A stretch of 64,000 nucleotides of DNA from positions 143,360-207,359 of the forward strand of contig CALXJI010000003.1 in the NCBI GenBank assembly GCA_944388585.1, written 5' to 3'. Of the stretch, positions 36,074-45,029 are shown one piece after another (the first letter of the stretch is position 1; each line of letters starts with the position of its first letter). The notes below the pieces were generated by a model. The model was not told where the DNA came from. It did no database searches and was given only the letters and a program-made list of their open reading frames with translations. This DNA comes from an uncultured Clostridia bacterium. Its GTDB lineage: Bacteria > Bacillota > Clostridia > TANB77 > CAG-465. A program made the translations under genes and the position numbers.

Positions 36074-36102
36074 ATTATACCATAATTTACATAAATAATC
36101 AA
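36074..36102 (-). promoter_or_regulatory. Promoter of the LCP gene
   Basis: On the minus strand TTGATT (36097-36102), a 17-bp spacer and TATAAT (36074-36079). The -35 box overlaps the end of the VanZ gene. Confidence 0.65.
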
Positions 36103-36605
36103 TTAGTTTTTTTCACAAGCAATTTATTTTTAATTATTTTTATAATTTTTAACAATATAATAAATATAAAAATACCTATTATTATTCCAACACTATCTAT
36201 AAAAACATCTAACATACTACTTGATCTACCTGGTACAAAGAACTGATGTATTTCATCTGTAATAGCATATATCGCTCCTATTAAAAATGATAAAGTAATC
36301 TTTTTATTCTTATTTAATTTAAATCTATATAAAAAATTATATATAAAAAAACCACCTATTGTATATAAAGTAAGATGTGCAATTTTTCTTACCAGAGGTT
36401 GAAAAATATCTATGATTTGTTCTAATTTTGTATATTCTATATCATTACAAAAAAATGTAAAAATTGCTCTAATAGTATTTCCACTAGTAACAGATGACTC
36501 ATTTCCAACTTCACTGGAAAATATAAATACCACTATCATCCAACAAACTAAAAATACTAAAGATATAATTTTTATTATTATATTACTAGTCTTATTTCCC
36601 ATCAT
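36099..36605 (-). CDS. VanZ-family membrane protein, second copy
   Basis: This 168-residue VanZ-like protein has four hydrophobic segments, IVVFIFSSEVGNES near the start and ITDEIHQFFVPGRSSSMLDVFIDSVG near the end. It is a clear paralogue of the protein at 29517-30068: both share the FIFSS opening and the DE-HQ-F---GR-S pattern. Its place beside the LCP gene again links VanZ to wall-polymer chemistry. Two ATG codons in a row occur at the start, with GAGGT about 13 nt upstream, a long spacing. Confidence 0.88.
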   Translation of the reverse strand: MMGNKTSNIIIKIISLVFLVCWMIVVFIFSSEVGNESSVTSGNTIRAIFTFFCNDIEYTKLEQIIDIFQPLVRKIAHLTLYTIGGFFIYNFLYRFKLNKNKKITLSFLIGAIYAITDEIHQFFVPGRSSSMLDVFIDSVGIIIGIFIFIILLKIIKIIKNKLLVKKTN

Positions 36606-36640
36606 AATAATATATTATACCTCATTTATTTCAGATTAGC

Positions 36641-36670
36641 AAAGAAAAAAGTAAGCTATTAGCTTACTTT
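36641..36670 (-). terminator. Terminator after the 92-residue gene
   Basis: AAAGTAAGCT (36648-36657) pairs with AGCTTACTTT (36661-36670) around a 3-nt loop. TTTTTTC follows on the minus strand. Confidence 0.8.
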
Positions 36671-36947
36671 AAATGAAATTTATCAAATTAATCAATAAGA
36701 TACAAAATACTATCCATATTATAGCTCTTAATAACAGAATTAGAATATTATGAAATTTTAAAATCCTTTTACCTTTAACCATATCTTCTGGACTTAGTAA
36801 AGCCTTGTTGTCATTAATTAAGGCGCTAAATTCATTTTTCATAAGTATTATAATTTCTTTTATAATGTTAAATAGTATTATTGCTCCTATAAAATAAATA
36901 TTAATATTATTTCCTTGTTTTAGGAATTCTGAGATTTGCTCAACCAA
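36669..36947 (-). CDS. Small two-helix membrane protein of unknown function
   Basis: This 92-residue protein has two hydrophobic segments (INIYFIGAIILFNIIKEIIIL and ILILLLRAIIWIVFCILLINLI) joined by a polar loop of about 30 residues. Translation starts at a TTG (36947) with AGGAGGGG six bases upstream. It resembles a small inner-membrane protein or holin-like toxin, but I do not recognise a family. It is the first of four unknown genes on this strand between the VanZ and exchanger genes. Confidence 0.6.
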   Translation of the reverse strand: MVEQISEFLKQGNNINIYFIGAIILFNIIKEIIILMKNEFSALINDNKALLSPEDMVKGKRILKFHNILILLLRAIIWIVFCILLINLINFI

Positions 36948-37061
36948 ACTATCCCCTCCTTTATGTACATAATTTGTACAAATTTTTTTCTTCTATTAAG
37001 TTAAAAATTATATCTTAAACACATTAATATTATATCACATTTATGTAAAATAAGCAATATA

Positions 37062-37086
37062 AAAGAGTAGATTAAATCTACTCTTT
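37062..37086 (-). terminator. Terminator after the 234-residue membrane protein gene
   Basis: AAAGAGTAGATT (37062-37073) and AATCTACTCTTT (37075-37086) make a near-perfect palindrome overlapping the stop codon. T-rich sequence follows on the minus strand only weakly. Confidence 0.55.
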
Positions 37087-37782
37087 AAATTCTATATTTG
37101 AAAGTTCAAATTCATAATTATTAGACTCTGAACTATATACATTAATTGATACTATTTTTTCTTCTCCAGGCTCCAATGTTTTTACTTCTGAAATGTTACC
37201 TGAACTTTTCTCTTTTAGTATCGCATTCTCTAATATTTTTTGAGAATCATTTCTAACGAATATTGTTAGTGTTTTTTGACCTACACCATCATAGTTTACT
37301 TCATAATATGCTGTAATAGCTATATCCTGATTTACATTATTTTCAACAGGAACTATGTAGTCAATCTTACCACCAACTAAACTTCTAACAGAGCATAATA
37401 GCAAAAATAACACTATTAGCATACCTATAACTGAAGCCATTATCAATTTAGAGATTTCCTTAGACTTTAATGATTTTTTATTATAATCGTCTATTTTCTT
37501 ATCACAAATTTCAAACTCATGCTGAAGTTTTGATCTTTCTTCTTCGATTATTTTTGATGCATTAACATCTTCAGTTAACAAGTATTTGTTATATTTAACA
37601 ACATCATCAAAATCTTTTCTAGCTTTCTCTTTATCCTTTTTGCATTTTTCAATCTTATTGTAATAAGAATCATCCCTGATTTCTTGACACAAATACAAAA
37701 CTGCTAATACTAATACTAAAAATTCAAAAATGAGTTTTAAAATCTCAACCACTTCAGTGGTACTAATTAAAAATTCACTCAT
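37078..37782 (-). CDS. Membrane protein with two helices and an extracellular beta-like domain
   Basis: This 234-residue protein has an N-terminal membrane helix (LKLIFEFLVLVLAVLYLC), a charged coiled-coil-like region (about 30-105), a second helix (MASVIGMLIVLFLLLCSV) and an outside domain of about 90 residues with alternating strands (TAYYEVNYDGVGQKTLTIFV, EPGEEKIVSINVY). I chose ATG at 37782 because AAGGAG precedes it; the upstream GTG lies inside that site. No family recognised. The membrane topology suggests a sensor-like or surface-facing role. Confidence 0.7.
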   Translation of the reverse strand: MSEFLISTTEVVEILKLIFEFLVLVLAVLYLCQEIRDDSYYNKIEKCKKDKEKARKDFDDVVKYNKYLLTEDVNASKIIEEERSKLQHEFEICDKKIDDYNKKSLKSKEISKLIMASVIGMLIVLFLLLCSVRSLVGGKIDYIVPVENNVNQDIAITAYYEVNYDGVGQKTLTIFVRNDSQKILENAILKEKSSGNISEVKTLEPGEEKIVSINVYSSESNNYEFELSNIEFKE

Positions 37783-37907
37783 GTGAATCACTCCTTTTTG
37801 TAGATTGCAATATTTTTGCAGCTCCTCTAAAACAACCTATTAAGGTGTCTCTACTAAAATTTTAGAAGCAAAAGAATTATAACACACAATTAGAGTTATG
37901 TCAAATA

Positions 37908-37936
37908 AATAAAAAAGAAAAGTGCATTAGCACTTT
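37908..37936 (-). terminator. Terminator after the Api92-like gene
   Basis: AAAGTGC (37919-37925) pairs with GCACTTT (37930-37936) around ATTA. TTCTTTTTTA follows on the minus strand. Confidence 0.75.
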
Positions 37937-37942
37937 CCAAAA

Positions 37943-38644
37943 CTATATAAATACATTCCTTTTTATTACATCTTTAATGTTTACATTATCTAACTCTGTT
38001 TTTACTTTATACTCAATTTTTCCATTACTTAAAAGTATATTATTAACTTTTTCACCACTTACGCATATATATGAAATTGATACTCTAGGATTGCTTAAAA
38101 CAAGTTGAAAAAGTTCATGTATTACTTTTGATGGCGGAGTATAAAAAGTGTCAAATTCAAATATATTATTTTTAACTTTCAAATTTGATGGACCACTTAT
38201 TGTTCCCCATTTTACATCTCTCATAATTGTACCATTAAAAATAATTCTTGATCTTATCTTATCTAAAAAGAATTCTGCATCACTCATCATCTTTTTAGTT
38301 TTATATTTTTTCTTATATTCATTTATTTTATCATTATCTAATATCTGGAAATTATATGGATTTTTTCTTGTAATACCAACAAACTTGCAAGTATTAATAA
38401 ACTTCTCATCATTAATATTATTATTAATCATATAAAGATTAATACAAGCACATATATAGTCATTCATCTCATCATCATCTCTAATCTGTTCCATTGGTAT
38501 TATTCTATCAAATGAAAATTTACCTTTTTCATCCTTAATTTTTTTTACTATTTGATTAGTCCCCTCATAGTCTCCAAAAACATCTATTTTATTTTTGATT
38601 ATACTATCCATAATTATATAACCATTCCTTTCTTTAATTTCCAT
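37943..38644 (-). CDS. Api92/DUF1281-like ferredoxin-like-fold protein
   Basis: This 233-residue protein contains FDRIIPMEQIRDDDEMNDYI, DVKWGTISGPSNL, FEFDTFYTPPSKVIHELFQLV and SISYICVSGE. The order FxxIIPM, WGT, FxTxxxPP and a final Y-block matches the ferredoxin-like domain of Api92/DUF1281 phage-associated proteins. The start is uncertain. The ATG at 38644 has no close ribosome binding site; an AGGAGG lies about 30 nt upstream. A second ATG at 38611 has AAAGGAA, but at too long a distance. A phage or mobile-element origin is plausible. Confidence 0.65.
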   Translation of the reverse strand: MEIKERNGYIIMDSIIKNKIDVFGDYEGTNQIVKKIKDEKGKFSFDRIIPMEQIRDDDEMNDYICACINLYMINNNINDEKFINTCKFVGITRKNPYNFQILDNDKINEYKKKYKTKKMMSDAEFFLDKIRSRIIFNGTIMRDVKWGTISGPSNLKVKNNIFEFDTFYTPPSKVIHELFQLVLSNPRVSISYICVSGEKVNNILLSNGKIEYKVKTELDNVNIKDVIKRNVFI

Positions 38645-38762
38645 TTAAACAACTAAATATAAAACTACTTCTCACCTCCTAAATTATTAGTTGTGCTAAA
38701 TTTTAAATGTTTTTATATTATATCATTATATTTTTATTATGTCAACCTTTGTATAAAAGATA

Positions 38763-38797
38763 AAAAATAATCCCTGAAATTTTCAGGGATTATTTTT
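38763..38797. terminator. Strong bidirectional terminator hairpin
   Basis: AAAAATAATCCCTGAAA (38763-38779) and TTTCAGGGATTATTTTT (38781-38797) form a 17-bp perfect stem with flanking T runs on both strands. It terminates the 148-residue gene. Confidence 0.85.
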
Positions 38798-39244
38798 TTA
38801 CTTTAAACATCTAACAATTGTAAATTTATTAGATTTAATTTTTTCTTCTTCTTCGTCATAATTATCTCTTACACATACACCATTAGAATACCATTCCTTT
38901 TGTAATATAATTTTTTCACCTAAGTCAATAGTATATGTATATACAGCTTCTAATTTCAACTTTTCTACTAATTTTAATATATCGAATTGATATTCTTCAT
39001 TTTCAAATATAACTATAATCTTTCCTTTTGTATTACCAACCATAATAACATTTTTTATATCAGTTTTCGCTACATTTTTCCAGTTCTTTTCAATGAAATT
39101 TTTACTAATATTTTCTATTCTTTCTGGAAAACTGACATTTATAATTTTGATTCCCAACTTTTCTAAATTAATTTTAAAAAGCCTTTCTTCCTCCTTATTA
39201 ACATCAATTACAATTGTGTTACTTAGTTTTTTTGACACTTTCAT
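38798..39244 (-). CDS. Hypothetical protein of 148 residues
   Basis: This soluble, charged protein has alternating strand-helix segments: TIVIDVNKEEERLFKINLEKLG, a central VIMVGNTKGKIIVIFENEEYQFDI and a C-terminal YTYTIDLGEKIILQKEW. No membrane segment, signal or known motif is visible. It lies alone between a perfect terminator and the exchanger gene. No function can be assigned. Confidence 0.6.
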   Translation of the reverse strand: MKVSKKLSNTIVIDVNKEEERLFKINLEKLGIKIINVSFPERIENISKNFIEKNWKNVAKTDIKNVIMVGNTKGKIIVIFENEEYQFDILKLVEKLKLEAVYTYTIDLGEKIILQKEWYSNGVCVRDNYDEEEEKIKSNKFTIVRCLK

Positions 39245-39483
39245 ATCATTTCCTCCTTAATATTTTTTTTATATTAACAACCCTCACACATAATTATTTA
39301 ATTTGTGTTTGTCATTAAAAATGCATCTATATTATAGCACTATTTTTACGTTATGTCAACTATATCTATTAACATTGTATTTTCATATATACTTTTTTCT
39401 TTCTCTTATTCTCTCTTATATTTACATTTATTTTTTTATATTTTTAGTTGCATTTTTTAATAAAAATGAATCTTTCATAGCAT

Positions 39484-39524
39484 ATAAAAAACCTATTTAC
39501 TAAATTACAATTAGTAAATAGGTT
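39484..39524 (-). terminator. Terminator of the cation exchanger gene
   Basis: AACCTATTTACTAA (39490-39503) pairs with TTAGTAAATAGGTT (39511-39524) around a 7-nt loop. TTTTTATA follows on the minus strand. Confidence 0.85.
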
Positions 39525-39529
39525 ATTAT

Positions 39530-40477
39530 TTATCTACACAATATATATGCTATATATATTACATATAAACCTAACATACATATACCCTTTTTCCACCCAA
39601 TTCTATTATTTTTATGTAGCATTATAAATACTAATACGCTAGATAATAACATGAATATTATATCTATATATGTGTCTATATTTAAAACAAGAGGAGTTAT
39701 TACACTAGTTATACCTAATATAAATAATATATTAAATATATTTGAACCTATTACATTTCCAACAGCTATATCTAATTCACCCTTTTTAGTAGCAACATAA
39801 CTTGTAACAAGTTCTGGTAAACTTGTACCTATTGCAACAATAGTAAGTGCTATAACATTTTCACTTACTCCTAAAGCTTGCGCTATATTAGTTGCACCAT
39901 TTACTACCATCTGTCCACCAAGTATTATACCAGCTAGTCCTAAAACAATATATAATAGATCTTTAATTTTAAATTTTTCTTTTTGTTCTTGATTATCATT
40001 TTTCTTATTTCTCTTAACATCTGAAAATAAAGAAACCATATATATTCCAAAAAAACACAACATTATAAGTCCATTAGAACGAGTTATATGACCTGTTACT
40101 TGACCAGAAAAAAAGTACTCTGAAACCATTATAAACAAAACTAATGCTGAAAGTAAATAGTATGGAAAGTCTCTTTTTCTAACTTCTTTTTTAGCTTTTA
40201 ATGCTTTAAATAAACCGCAAAAGCCAAGAATAAGCAATGAATTGCAAATATTTGATCCAACAACATTTCCTATAGAAATTTCGTTGCTTCCTTTAATTCC
40301 TGCTGTAATACTTACTGCTGCTTCTGGAGCTGATGTTCCAAATGCTATTATTGTAAGTCCTATTATTAAAGAAGGAATTCCAAATGCTTTTGCAATATTA
40401 CTACTCCCATCAACAAAAATATCAGCACATTTGACTAAAATAGCAAGTCCTGCTACTAACAAAATTAAACTTAACAT
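39530..40477 (-). CDS. CaCA-family Na+/Ca2+ (cation/proton) exchanger, YrbG type
   Basis: This 315-residue protein has about ten membrane helices with two inverted alpha-repeats: GTSAPEAAVSITAGI with GNVVGSNICNSLLILG in the first half, and GTSLPELVTSYVAT with GNVIGSNIFNILFILG in the second. These carry the acidic and Asn/Ser ligand residues of the CaCA superfamily. A cytoplasmic loop rich in Lys/Asn (KRNKKNDNQEQKEKF) separates the halves. The start follows GGAGGTGCG. It probably exports calcium or a similar cation against sodium or protons. Confidence 0.93.
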   Translation of the reverse strand: MLSLILLVAGLAILVKCADIFVDGSSNIAKAFGIPSLIIGLTIIAFGTSAPEAAVSITAGIKGSNEISIGNVVGSNICNSLLILGFCGLFKALKAKKEVRKRDFPYYLLSALVLFIMVSEYFFSGQVTGHITRSNGLIMLCFFGIYMVSLFSDVKRNKKNDNQEQKEKFKIKDLLYIVLGLAGIILGGQMVVNGATNIAQALGVSENVIALTIVAIGTSLPELVTSYVATKKGELDIAVGNVIGSNIFNILFILGITSVITPLVLNIDTYIDIIFMLLSSVLVFIMLHKNNRIGWKKGICMLGLYVIYIAYILCR

Positions 40478-40504
40478 ATAATTTTAACGCACCTCCATAA
40501 ATAA

Positions 40505-40537
40505 AAACAGACTCTATGACGCGCATAAAGTCTTGTT
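40505..40537 (-). terminator. Hairpin between the DUF1292 gene and the exchanger gene
   Basis: On the minus strand AACA-GACT-TATG-type arms pair across a CGCG centre with one bulge, followed by TTTTTATTT. It may end the ispG-DUF1292 transcript or act in the exchanger leader. Confidence 0.55.
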
Positions 40538-40645
40538 ATATACTAAATCTAGTATGACATATAAATAATATACTATTTATATAATAACATTTTTTAATTT
40601 TCTGCTCTATATACGGTATCATATATGCAGAAATTTGTCAATAAA

Positions 40646-40897
40646 TTATTCTTCATCAATTCTCTTTAAAAATTCATCAAAAATTTTATCTGCTAATTTA
40701 TCATCTGTTATTTCTATATATTCAGCTTCATCATCATCTGAATATAGAACTTTAAAAATTATAACTTCATCTTCACTATCTTCTGGTAATAATATAGCAT
40801 ACTCTTCATTATCCTTTTCAAAAGCATCTATAATTTTAAATTTTACTTTATTTCCATCTTTATCTGTTAATTCAATTATTTCATCTTTATCACTCAT
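40646..40897 (-). CDS. DUF1292-family acidic protein
   Basis: This 83-residue acidic protein reads MSDKDEIIELTDKDGNKVKFKIIDAFEKDNEEYAILLPEDSED, the DUF1292 pattern (YrzB family) found across Firmicutes. The ATG at 40897 follows AAAAAAGGAG; an in-frame ATG 11 codons upstream precedes that site. The function of the family is unknown. It probably shares a transcript with ispG, 37 bp upstream. Confidence 0.9.
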   Translation of the reverse strand: MSDKDEIIELTDKDGNKVKFKIIDAFEKDNEEYAILLPEDSEDEVIIFKVLYSDDDEAEYIEITDDKLADKIFDEFLKRIDEE

Positions 40898-40934
40898 ACT
40901 AATTTCTCCTTTTTTAATTATTATTCGCATAAAA

Positions 40935-41999
40935 CTAATTATTATTTATCATAGATAAAATTTCTTTCTTCAAAACGTTTACAATATCTTCTTGCTTTAC
41001 TTTTTTTATTATTTTGCCTTTTTTAAATAATATACCTTCTTTTATTCCTCCAGCAATACCAATATCTGCTTCTCTAGCTTCTCCAGGTCCATTTACTGCA
41101 CATCCCATTACAGCAACTTTTATATCTGAGTTAATAGTTTGCAAAAAATTCTCTACTTCTCTAGCTATTGGAATTAATTCAATCTGAGTTCTACCACATG
41201 TAGGACAAGCAATTAGAGTTGGAACTTTATTATATAAGTTACAATCCTTTAAAATCTCTTTTGCCACCTGTATTTCTTTTATAGGATCATCAGATAAAGA
41301 TACACGTATTGTATCCCCTATACCTTTTCTTAAAAGCCAACCAAGTCCAATACTAGACTTTATTGTTCCACTAAACTTGGTACCTGCTTCTGTAATTCCT
41401 AAATGTAACGGGCATGTAAACATTTCTGATGCCATTTCATAACTCTTAAGGCATAAATCTAGATCTGATGCCTTTAAAGAAATTAAATAATCATGAAAAT
41501 CTAATTTTTCTAATATATCAACATGTCTTTTTGCACTTTCAACCATAGCTTCTGCAGTAGGGCTTCCACCATATTTTTCAAGTAGGTCTTTTTCCAAAGA
41601 TCCTGCATTTACTCCTATTCTTATTGGTATATGTTTTTCTTTGCATTTATCTACAACCGCCTTTACTTTTTCTTCACTACCTATATTACCAGGATTAATT
41701 CTTACTTTATCTACACCTGATTCTATAGCTTGTAATGCTATTTTATAATCAAAATGAATATCAGCAACTATAGGAATATGAATTTTTTCCTTTATTTTTT
41801 TTATAGCTTTTGCATCATCTATGTCTAGACAAGCAACTCGTATTATTTCACATCCTACATTTTCAAGATCTAATATTTGTTTTACTGTAGCATCTACATC
41901 TTTAGTTTTAGTATTACACATAGACTGTATAACTACTTTATTTTGTCCACCAATTTGAACATTTCCAACCATTACTTTAGTTGTATTCTCTCTATTCAT
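40935..41999 (-). CDS. ispG: 4-hydroxy-3-methylbut-2-enyl-diphosphate synthase IspG (GcpE)
   Basis: This 354-residue protein has the TIM barrel and Fe-S domain of IspG. It contains [41 protein letters not shown] and a C-terminal iron-sulfur region with [11 protein letters not shown] and [21 protein letters not shown]. It catalyses the penultimate step of the MEP isoprenoid pathway in the cytoplasm and takes electrons from ferredoxin or flavodoxin. The start ATG at 41999 follows AGGTGAG; an upstream in-frame GTG overlaps that site. Lengths of 350-370 residues are usual for the bacterial form. Confidence 0.96.
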   Translation of the reverse strand: MNRENTTKVMVGNVQIGGQNKVVIQSMCNTKTKDVDATVKQILDLENVGCEIIRVACLDIDDAKAIKKIKEKIHIPIVADIHFDYKIALQAIESGVDKVRINPGNIGSEEKVKAVVDKCKEKHIPIRIGVNAGSLEKDLLEKYGGSPTAEAMVESAKRHVDILEKLDFHDYLISLKASDLDLCLKSYEMASEMFTCPLHLGITEAGTKFSGTIKSSIGLGWLLRKGIGDTIRVSLSDDPIKEIQVAKEILKDCNLYNKVPTLIACPTCGRTQIELIPIAREVENFLQTINSDIKVAVMGCAVNGPGEAREADIGIAGGIKEGILFKKGKIIKKVKQEDIVNVLKKEILSMINNN

Positions 42000-42055
42000 A
42001 TAATATCTCACCTTTATATAATTTAAACATATATCTACTATTTTTACAATAAATA

Positions 42056-42205
42056 TTATTTTGTATTATATTCAATTTTAAAATCTACAAAAGGAGTTGG
42101 ACTTACGCTAATACCTGTACCACCTTTACCAGAAATAGCATAATTTATTACAACAATTCCGATAATACCTAAAATTATAATTAAAATTTTCATACTTTTT
42201 TTCAT
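42056..42205 (-). CDS. Small single-pass membrane protein of 49 residues
   Basis: On the minus strand an ATG at 42205 with a perfect AGGAGG about 8 bases upstream opens a 49-residue reading frame. It encodes [22 protein letters not shown] followed by a glycine-rich stretch and [11 protein letters not shown]. One N-terminal membrane helix is followed by a short outside tail. The gene lies 57 bp upstream of ispG, same strand. I do not recognise a family, but the ribosome binding site and helix make it a convincing small gene. Confidence 0.75.
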   Translation of the reverse strand: MKKSMKILIIILGIIGIVVINYAISGKGGTGISVSPTPFVDFKIEYNTK

Positions 42206-42355
42206 ATACAATACCTCCTATAATTAGAATACCATAAATATTATCATTATACAATTACTTACTTTTCTATTATACTTTTTGTTTTATTTTATAAAAATAT
42301 GATATAATAATTTATAGTCATTAATAAAAATATCTTTTATAATTATGAAAAGGAG

Positions 42356-44971
42356 ATGATGTGTTTGAAAAATGAAAAAGAGGAGGTAGATATTAACAAA
42401 ATATATGGCGAAGATTGTATTATACCAAAAGATGATTTTATAAAAAAGTATAAGATAAAAGATACTGGATTATCTTCTAAAGAAGCTTCTTTAAGAAGAA
42501 AAAAATATGGACTTAATGAAATAAAACAAGCAAAGTCAAAAAAATGGTATAATTACTTCTTTGAAAGTTTATTTACACCATTTAACTGTATTTTATTAGG
42601 AATAATATTAATTTTAATATATACAGATATTTATCTTGCAGATCCTCCAAGTTACGCAAATATTATTGTGATTATTATTTTAGTAACTGCAAGTACATTT
42701 TTAGATTTCTTTGAAGAATACCGATCAAATAAGGCAGCAGAAAAGCTAAAAGAAATAGTTGAAACTACAACCTGCGTTATAAGAAATGGAAAAGAAATGA
42801 ACATTCCAATAAAAAATGTAACAATAGGAGATGTAGTTAAACTTTCAGCTGGAAGTATGATTCCTGCAGACTTAAGAATAATAGATGCAAAAGATCTATA
42901 TGTAGGTCAATCTTCTCTTACAGGTGAGTCTGATAGTGTAAAAAAAGAGGAAAATTCTAAATTATCTCTAAAAGACATAGAAAGCTTAACAGATTTAGAT
43001 ACTATCTGTTTTATGGGTACAAATGTAATATCTGGTAGTGCCATCGGTGTTGTAATTAGAATTGCAGACGACACTTATTTTGGTAAAGTTGCTCATACTC
43101 TGACACTTGGAAAACCAAAAACAGCTTTTCAAAAGGGAATTGAAACTATTAGTAAACTATTAATTAAAATAATGCTTTGTGTAATACCTATTGTATTTTT
43201 ACTAAATGTATGGAAACATGATAGTATAACAGCTTTTACATTTGCTGTTGCAATAGCAATATGTATAACGCCTTTACTTTTACCTGTAATATTATCTTCA
43301 AGTCTTTCTAAGGGTGCTGTAAGAATGTCTAAGAAAAAAACTATTGTAAAAAAATTAGACTCTATACAAAACTTTGGAGCTATGAATATTTTATGTACAG
43401 ATAAAACAGGAACATTAACAGAAGATAAAATAGTTCTAGAAAAATATCTTGACATAAAGGGAGAACAAGATTTACGCATATTAAAACATGTTTTTCTTAA
43501 TTCATACTTTCAAACAGGACTTAGTAGCAACATAGATGAAGCCGTTATAAAAAAAGGACTGGCAAATGGAATGGATGAACTAAGCAAAATATTTAAAGTT
43601 GTAGACGAAATACCTTTTGATTTTTCACGTAGACGTTTATCTGTAATAGTAAGTGATGGTACAAAAAAGCAGCTCATTACAAAAGGAGCTGTAGAGGAAA
43701 TTTTAAGCATATGTACTAAAGTAGATTATAAAGGAGAAATATCTCCTATTACTAAAGAAATAAAAGATAATATTAAAAAAATAAGTAAAAGTTTAAATGA
43801 AGAAGGCTTAAGAGTAATAGCAGTAGCTCAAAGAAACGATGTAGATGATATAGAACAGTCTGCAGTTAAAGATGAAAAAAATATGATATTACTTGGATTC
43901 ATAGGATTTCTTGATCCTCCTAAAAAAACTGCTAAAGAATCTATTGCTAAATTAAATAAAGCTGGTATTAGAGTAATTGTACTTACAGGTGATAATGCTG
44001 AAGTGACAAGTTGTATATGTAAGAAAGTTGATATTAATTCAGAAAAAATTATACTTGGTAGTCAAATAGATAAACTAACAGATACTGCTGTTTTAAGACT
44101 TTTAAAGAAAAATAATATATTTGCAAAACTATCTCCAATACAAAAAGCTAGAATTGTAAGACTTTTAAAAGAAGATGGAAATGTAGTTGGATATATGGGA
44201 GATGGTATAAATGATAGTCCTTCTCTTACTAACTCAGATGTAGGTATATCTGTTGACACTGCCGTAGACATTGCAAAAGATTCTGCAGATATAATACTAT
44301 TAAAAAAAGATTTAAATGTTTTACTTGATGGTGTAACAGAAGGTAGACGTACTTTCTCTAATTTAATGAAATATATTAAACTTGCAACAAGTTTTAACTT
44401 CGGTGAAGTTTTATCTCTAGTTATAGCAAGTGTATTTTTACCATTTTTACCAGAGACGCCAATACAATTATTAGTTGAAGGGTTACTTTACGATTTTGGA
44501 CAAATGACATTGCCTTTTGATAATGTAGATAAAGAGGATTTAGAACAGCCTAAAAAATTCTCTTTAAGCAAATTAAAAGATTTCATATTCTTTATGGGAC
44601 CTTTAAGCGCTATATTTGACATCATTGTATATTCATCATTATGGTTTTTCTTTAATGTACGTGATGTAGCAACATTCCAAACAATGAGCTTTTCTTTTAG
44701 TATAGTATCTAATCTTGTTGGTCTACACATAATTAGAACATCGAAAATTCCATTTGTTCAAAGTAATGCACATAAAGCAGTTTATCTATCTTCAATAGCA
44801 TTAATTATAATAGGAATTATTGTACCTTTTACTGCATTAGGTAGTATTTTAGGATTTGTTCCTTTAGAATTAAAATATATATTTTTAATTTTTGCTGTAA
44901 CTTTTTTATATTGTATTGTTGCAATGGTTGCAAAAAAAATATACATAAAAAAATTCAAAGAGTGGATATAA
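42356..44971 (+). CDS. MgtA/MgtB-type P-type cation-transporting ATPase
   Basis: This protein of about 870 residues is a P-type ATPase. The phosphorylation motif CTDKTGTLT has its Asp near residue 349, TGES lies in the actuator domain and MGDGINDSPSL in the hinge. Ten membrane helices are expected. LFTPFNCILLGIILILIYTDIYLADPPSY and the FEEYRSNKAAEKL actuator entry match the magnesium-transporting MgtA/MgtB branch. The exact start is uncertain: ATG codons at 42356 and 42359 overlap the GGAG site, and the TTG at 42365 is better spaced. The direction is head-on to replication. I see no M-box in the 150-bp upstream gap. Confidence 0.93.
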   Translation: MMCLKNEKEEVDINKIYGEDCIIPKDDFIKKYKIKDTGLSSKEASLRRKKYGLNEIKQAKSKKWYNYFFESLFTPFNCILLGIILILIYTDIYLADPPSYANIIVIIILVTASTFLDFFEEYRSNKAAEKLKEIVETTTCVIRNGKEMNIPIKNVTIGDVVKLSAGSMIPADLRIIDAKDLYVGQSSLTGESDSVKKEENSKLSLKDIESLTDLDTICFMGTNVISGSAIGVVIRIADDTYFGKVAHTLTLGKPKTAFQKGIETISKLLIKIMLCVIPIVFLLNVWKHDSITAFTFAVAIAICITPLLLPVILSSSLSKGAVRMSKKKTIVKKLDSIQNFGAMNILCTDKTGTLTEDKIVLEKYLDIKGEQDLRILKHVFLNSYFQTGLSSNIDEAVIKKGLANGMDELSKIFKVVDEIPFDFSRRRLSVIVSDGTKKQLITKGAVEEILSICTKVDYKGEISPITKEIKDNIKKISKSLNEEGLRVIAVAQRNDVDDIEQSAVKDEKNMILLGFIGFLDPPKKTAKESIAKLNKAGIRVIVLTGDNAEVTSCICKKVDINSEKIILGSQIDKLTDTAVLRLLKKNNIFAKLSPIQKARIVRLLKEDGNVVGYMGDGINDSPSLTNSDVGISVDTAVDIAKDSADIILLKKDLNVLLDGVTEGRRTFSNLMKYIKLATSFNFGEVLSLVIASVFLPFLPETPIQLLVEGLLYDFGQMTLPFDNVDKEDLEQPKKFSLSKLKDFIFFMGPLSAIFDIIVYSSLWFFFNVRDVATFQTMSFSFSIVSNLVGLHIIRTSKIPFVQSNAHKAVYLSSIALIIIGIIVPFTALGSILGFVPLELKYIFLIFAVTFLYCIVAMVAKKIYIKKFKEWI

Positions 44972-45002
44972 AAAATATGACTGGTTTTCCAGTCATATTT
45001 TT
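44971..45002 (+). terminator. Terminator of the P-type ATPase gene
   Basis: AAAAATATGACTGG (44971-44984) pairs with CCAGTCATATTTTT (44989-45002) around TTTT: a perfect 14-bp stem. Confidence 0.9.
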
Positions 45003-45029
45003 ATTCATTATAACTAATAAAAATTAAAG

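Noticed and set aside
36050..36098. Hairpin AATTGATTAT/ATAATCAATT as a terminator for the VanZ gene
   Set aside because: No T run follows on the minus strand, and the arms coincide with the -35 and -10 boxes of the LCP promoter.
42206..42355. Magnesium riboswitch (M-box) upstream of the P-type ATPase
   Set aside because: The gap is only 150 bp, contains a weak promoter and no conserved M-box stems that I can identify.
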